Of a stretch of 7,528 nt of DNA, positions 5,682 through 7,528 are shown one piece after another (position 1 is the first letter of the stretch; every line of letters starts with the position of its first letter). Under the pieces are notes generated by a model, which saw only the letters and a program-made list of their open reading frames with translations, was not told where the DNA came from and did not search any database. The stretch is from a bacterium (GTDB lineage: Bacteria; Cyanobacteriota; Sericytochromatia; S15B-MN24; VGJW01), in the NCBI GenBank assembly GCA_021790035.1, contig JAJYIO010000111.1:1-7528 (forward strand), given 5' to 3'. The translations under genes were made by a program, and so were the position numbers.

Positions 5682-6638
5682 ATGTCGGCCATGGCCGATC
5701 TCGAGAGTTCCAGCCCACCTGAACCCGGCGCGTCCAAAGGGACCAAGGGTAAGAAGGCACTCAAGATGCCGAAGGTGCCTTCGCTTCCCAAGATCAAGCT
5801 GCCCAAGATCCCGCGGGCCGCCATTCCCTCGGTCGACTTCGGTGTCTTGCTCGGGGGAGTCGCCATCGCGGGGCTATCGGCAGCGGCCTCGATCGTCGCG
5901 GTGCATGTCTTCTTGCCGGCCCGAGAGATCCAGGTAGTTCGGGATCCGACCGCGGTGCTGGTGGGGCGCGGGTTCAACCGCACGGGCGTTCCGGGATTCA
6001 CCGTCGGACCGGATGTCGCCGATGATTTCGTTTCCAACACCGCCGAGCCCCAGGTCGACGAAACCGCCTACATCCATCCGCAAGCGGACGTGCTGGGCGA
6101 TGTGCAGATCGGTGCCCACGTTTTCGTCGCACCGCACGCGTCGATCCGGGGGGATGTCGGCCAGAACATCCGGATCGAGGACTCCTCCGCCGTGCTGGAC
6201 GGGGCGGTCATTACCGGGAGACCGACCGAAGAGCGAGGGATCGCCCTGGGAAGCAACGAGGTGCAGGTTCGCGGCACCCGCTATTCGGTCTACATCGGCA
6301 AGCGTGTGACGATCTGCGCACAGGCTCAGATCCGCGGTCCGGCGATCGTGGACGATGATACCTACGTGGGCGGTCAAGCCCTGGTGGATCGCGCGATGAT
6401 CGGCAAGGATTGCGTGCTCGAACCGCGTTCAGCCGTCATCGGCGTCATCGTCGGAGACGGGCGTTACGTGCCGGCGGGCGACGTCGTGCGCGACCAGACC
6501 GCCGCCGACATCCTGCCGCTGGTTACCGGCACCTACGCCTATCACGACGCGGACGCGCATGCCGTGCAGGTGGATACCGAGCAGGCAGACGCTTACAACG
6601 CCCTCTATCCCCGACCTCGCCCGACGCAAGCCGATTGA
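5682..6638 (+). CDS. Membrane-anchored CcmM-like gamma-carbonic-anhydrase homolog, likely zinc-less
   Basis: The 318-residue protein has three parts. Residues 1-50 are Pro/Lys-rich with PK(V/I) repeats (MPKVP, LPKIK, LPKIP). Residues about 52-78 are one membrane segment. Residues about 118-285 are a left-handed beta-helix like the gamma-carbonic-anhydrase domain of cyanobacterial CcmM (AEPQVDETAYIHPQADVLGD at 121-140, IRGDVG 155-160, YSVYIGKRVTI 201-211, GRYVPAGDVV 260-269). The basic tail before the anchor predicts N-inside, so the beta-helix should face outward. From remembered CcmM and Cam alignments, the three zinc histidines fall at Thr178 (VITG), Ala213 and Arg218 (IRGP); all seem lost, while structural Arg156, Asp158 and Asp173 remain. 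Carbonic anhydrase activity is therefore unlikely; a trimeric scaffold or binding role is more plausible. A start at 5691 (fourth residue) is also possible; the upstream ribosome site is weak. No carboxysome or RuBisCO gene is nearby. Confidence 0.82.
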   Translation: MSAMADLESSSPPEPGASKGTKGKKALKMPKVPSLPKIKLPKIPRAAIPSVDFGVLLGGVAIAGLSAAASIVAVHVFLPAREIQVVRDPTAVLVGRGFNRTGVPGFTVGPDVADDFVSNTAEPQVDETAYIHPQADVLGDVQIGAHVFVAPHASIRGDVGQNIRIEDSSAVLDGAVITGRPTEERGIALGSNEVQVRGTRYSVYIGKRVTICAQAQIRGPAIVDDDTYVGGQALVDRAMIGKDCVLEPRSAVIGVIVGDGRYVPAGDVVRDQTAADILPLVTGTYAYHDADAHAVQVDTEQADAYNALYPRPRPTQAD

Positions 6639-6646
6639 CCGGCGCT

Positions 6647-7375
6647 TCAGATGCCGCCATCTCCGACGCCGGTCGATTTCCCGTCGGCGGGCGCCAGCGT
6701 CGCATCCATCTGAGCGCGGCGGACCTGCAGGGCCCGCACCAGGTTGAAGCGCGCGTACTCCAGCTGGGGATCGAGTTCGAGGGCGCATTTGAGCTCGGCG
6801 ATCGCCCCCTCGACATCGCCCAGATCCTTGAGCGCGGTTCCAAGGTATGCGTGAAGCGTCGCATGCTTGGCGTCGATCTGGAGGCCCCGGGAGAAGGCTC
6901 GCGCCGCCGCCTCGGGATCGCTTCTTTCCACGCAGGTGATCCCGAGGACCAGGAAGATGTCCGACCGGCGGGGATCGATCTTGAGACCCGCCCGGAAGGC
7001 CGCCTCGGACTCGCTTTTGCGCCCCAGGGTGCGCTGGCAGAATCCGAGGTTGAAATGAGCCTGCGCGTTGTCGTTGAACAGCGCGATCGAGCGCTGGTAC
7101 CACATCATCGCTTCGTCTACCTGGTTGCTGTACTGGAGCACGAGGCCGAGGTTGAAGGAGGTCACCGCGCACTCTGGCCGGAGCGAGGCAGCGCGCATCA
7201 GCAACTGCCGGGCCTGGGCCAGGTCTCCGCTCTGAAACCGCTCGGCTGCGGCGTTGTTGAAGGCCGCCGCGCGTTTCTTGGAGCGTTCGCCGAGGTCGCG
7301 CGTGATCGGGACGAAAACCCGCTGGGATCGCCGGCTCCGGGGGAAGAGGATCAGGGAATCTTGAACGGTGTTCAT
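6647..7375 (-). CDS. Tetratricopeptide repeat protein
   Basis: This 242-residue protein is built almost wholly of TPR units, which form helical-hairpin surfaces for protein-protein contacts. About five 34-residue repeats run from 37 to 206, clearest at SFNLGLVLQYSNQVDEAMMWYQRSIAL (73-99), HFNLGFCQRTLGRKSESEAAFRAGLKIDP (107-135), the fourth unit near 139-172, and HAYLGTALKDLGDVEGAIAELKCALELDP (175-203). The first 35 residues are basic and not hydrophobic, so there is no signal peptide and the protein is probably cytoplasmic. There is no enzymatic domain; its partner is unknown. I chose ATG 7375 (MNTVQDS) over an in-frame TTG at 7435, since a GAGG-type site lies about 12 nt before the ATG. It converges on the CcmM-like gene with only 8 bp between the stops, leaving no room for a terminator between them. 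Confidence 0.85.
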   Translation of the reverse strand: MNTVQDSLILFPRSRRSQRVFVPITRDLGERSKKRAAAFNNAAAERFQSGDLAQARQLLMRAASLRPECAVTSFNLGLVLQYSNQVDEAMMWYQRSIALFNDNAQAHFNLGFCQRTLGRKSESEAAFRAGLKIDPRRSDIFLVLGITCVERSDPEAAARAFSRGLQIDAKHATLHAYLGTALKDLGDVEGAIAELKCALELDPQLEYARFNLVRALQVRRAQMDATLAPADGKSTGVGDGGI

Positions 7376-7468
7376 CGGATGCTGCTGCCTCGGTTTCCTC
7401 TCTCTCGGTGAGATCTTCGGCACAAAATCGGCCAAATCAAGCCCCCAGGTTGAAACTTCGATCCTCCC

Positions 7469-7528
7469 TCGAACTCTCTCCGGCTGCGGGCAAGCTGCTG
7501 CGTAGCCCCGCTCAGCAGGTAGCGTTTC
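7469..7528. repeat. Dispersed repeat A, copy 2 (cut by window end)
   Basis: Positions 7483-7528 match 46-91 at 43 of 46 bases in the same orientation, with a looser match from 7469. The CTGCTG/CAGCAG stem (7495-7500 with 7513-7518) is kept. The copy lies upstream of the TPR gene, whose promoter must lie between here and 7375; I found no convincing -35/-10 pair there. The sequence ends inside the repeat. Confidence 0.7.

Noticed and set aside
6410..7411. Long plus-strand open frame across the end of the CcmM-like gene and the TPR gene
   Set aside because: It runs antisense to a clear TPR repeat protein and out of frame with the beta-helix gene, and its Arg-rich translation is typical of GC-rich shadow frames.
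7376..7435. TTG start for the TPR protein 20 codons upstream
   Set aside because: The ATG at 7375 has a better-placed purine-rich site, and the extra residues are a proline/basic stretch with no added domain.
7421..7440. Sigma54-like TGGC-N8-TGC pattern upstream of the TPR gene (minus strand)
   Set aside because: The GG and GC spacing fits but the rest of the consensus does not, and no activator site or regulator is visible; a single match of this quality is expected by chance.

Overview
This is a GC-rich bacterial window with seven well-supported protein genes packed at normal bacterial density. No rRNA, tRNA, CRISPR array, transposase or phage gene was seen. The host cannot be named from the sequence alone. 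The high GC, ordinary Shine-Dalgarno sites and one consensus-like -10 box indicate a free-living bacterium. The only phylogenetic hint is a protein whose second half resembles the gamma-carbonic-anhydrase domain of cyanobacterial CcmM. That could point to the Cyanobacteria or a deep-branching relative, but it is weak evidence.

Layout, left to right. Positions 1-220 hold no gene but are dense in hairpins and carry copies of two dispersed repeats (called A and B here). On the minus strand, scoA (907-1620) and scoB (221-880) form a two-gene operon for a 3-oxoacid CoA-transferase, with a promoter candidate at 1658-1688. A divergent pair follows: a small exported protein of unknown function (minus, 1823-2353) and an exported di-heme cytochrome c of the RoxA/MauG/CcpA type (plus, 2522-4084). 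A cyclophilin-type peptidyl-prolyl isomerase (minus, 4150-4791) is convergent with the cytochrome. It is divergent from an isoprenylcysteine-carboxyl-methyltransferase-like membrane protein (plus, 4953-5609), and the region between them holds a 7+7 bp inverted repeat. A 53-bp hairpin (repeat B) starts at the methyltransferase stop codon. Next is a membrane-anchored CcmM-like left-handed beta-helix protein (plus, 5682-6638), then a convergent TPR protein (minus, 6647-7375). The last 60 bases carry a second copy of repeat A, cut by the window edge.

Apart from scoA-scoB, the genes do not form an obvious single pathway. Several products (di-heme protein, its divergent neighbour, the beta-helix protein, possibly the cyclophilin) look exported or membrane-anchored. 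The most interesting points are three. The CcmM-like protein appears to have lost all three zinc-binding histidines and gained a Lys/Pro-rich tail and a membrane anchor. Repeat B supplies the TAG stop codon of two unrelated genes. Repeat A sits in the same orientation at both ends of the window.
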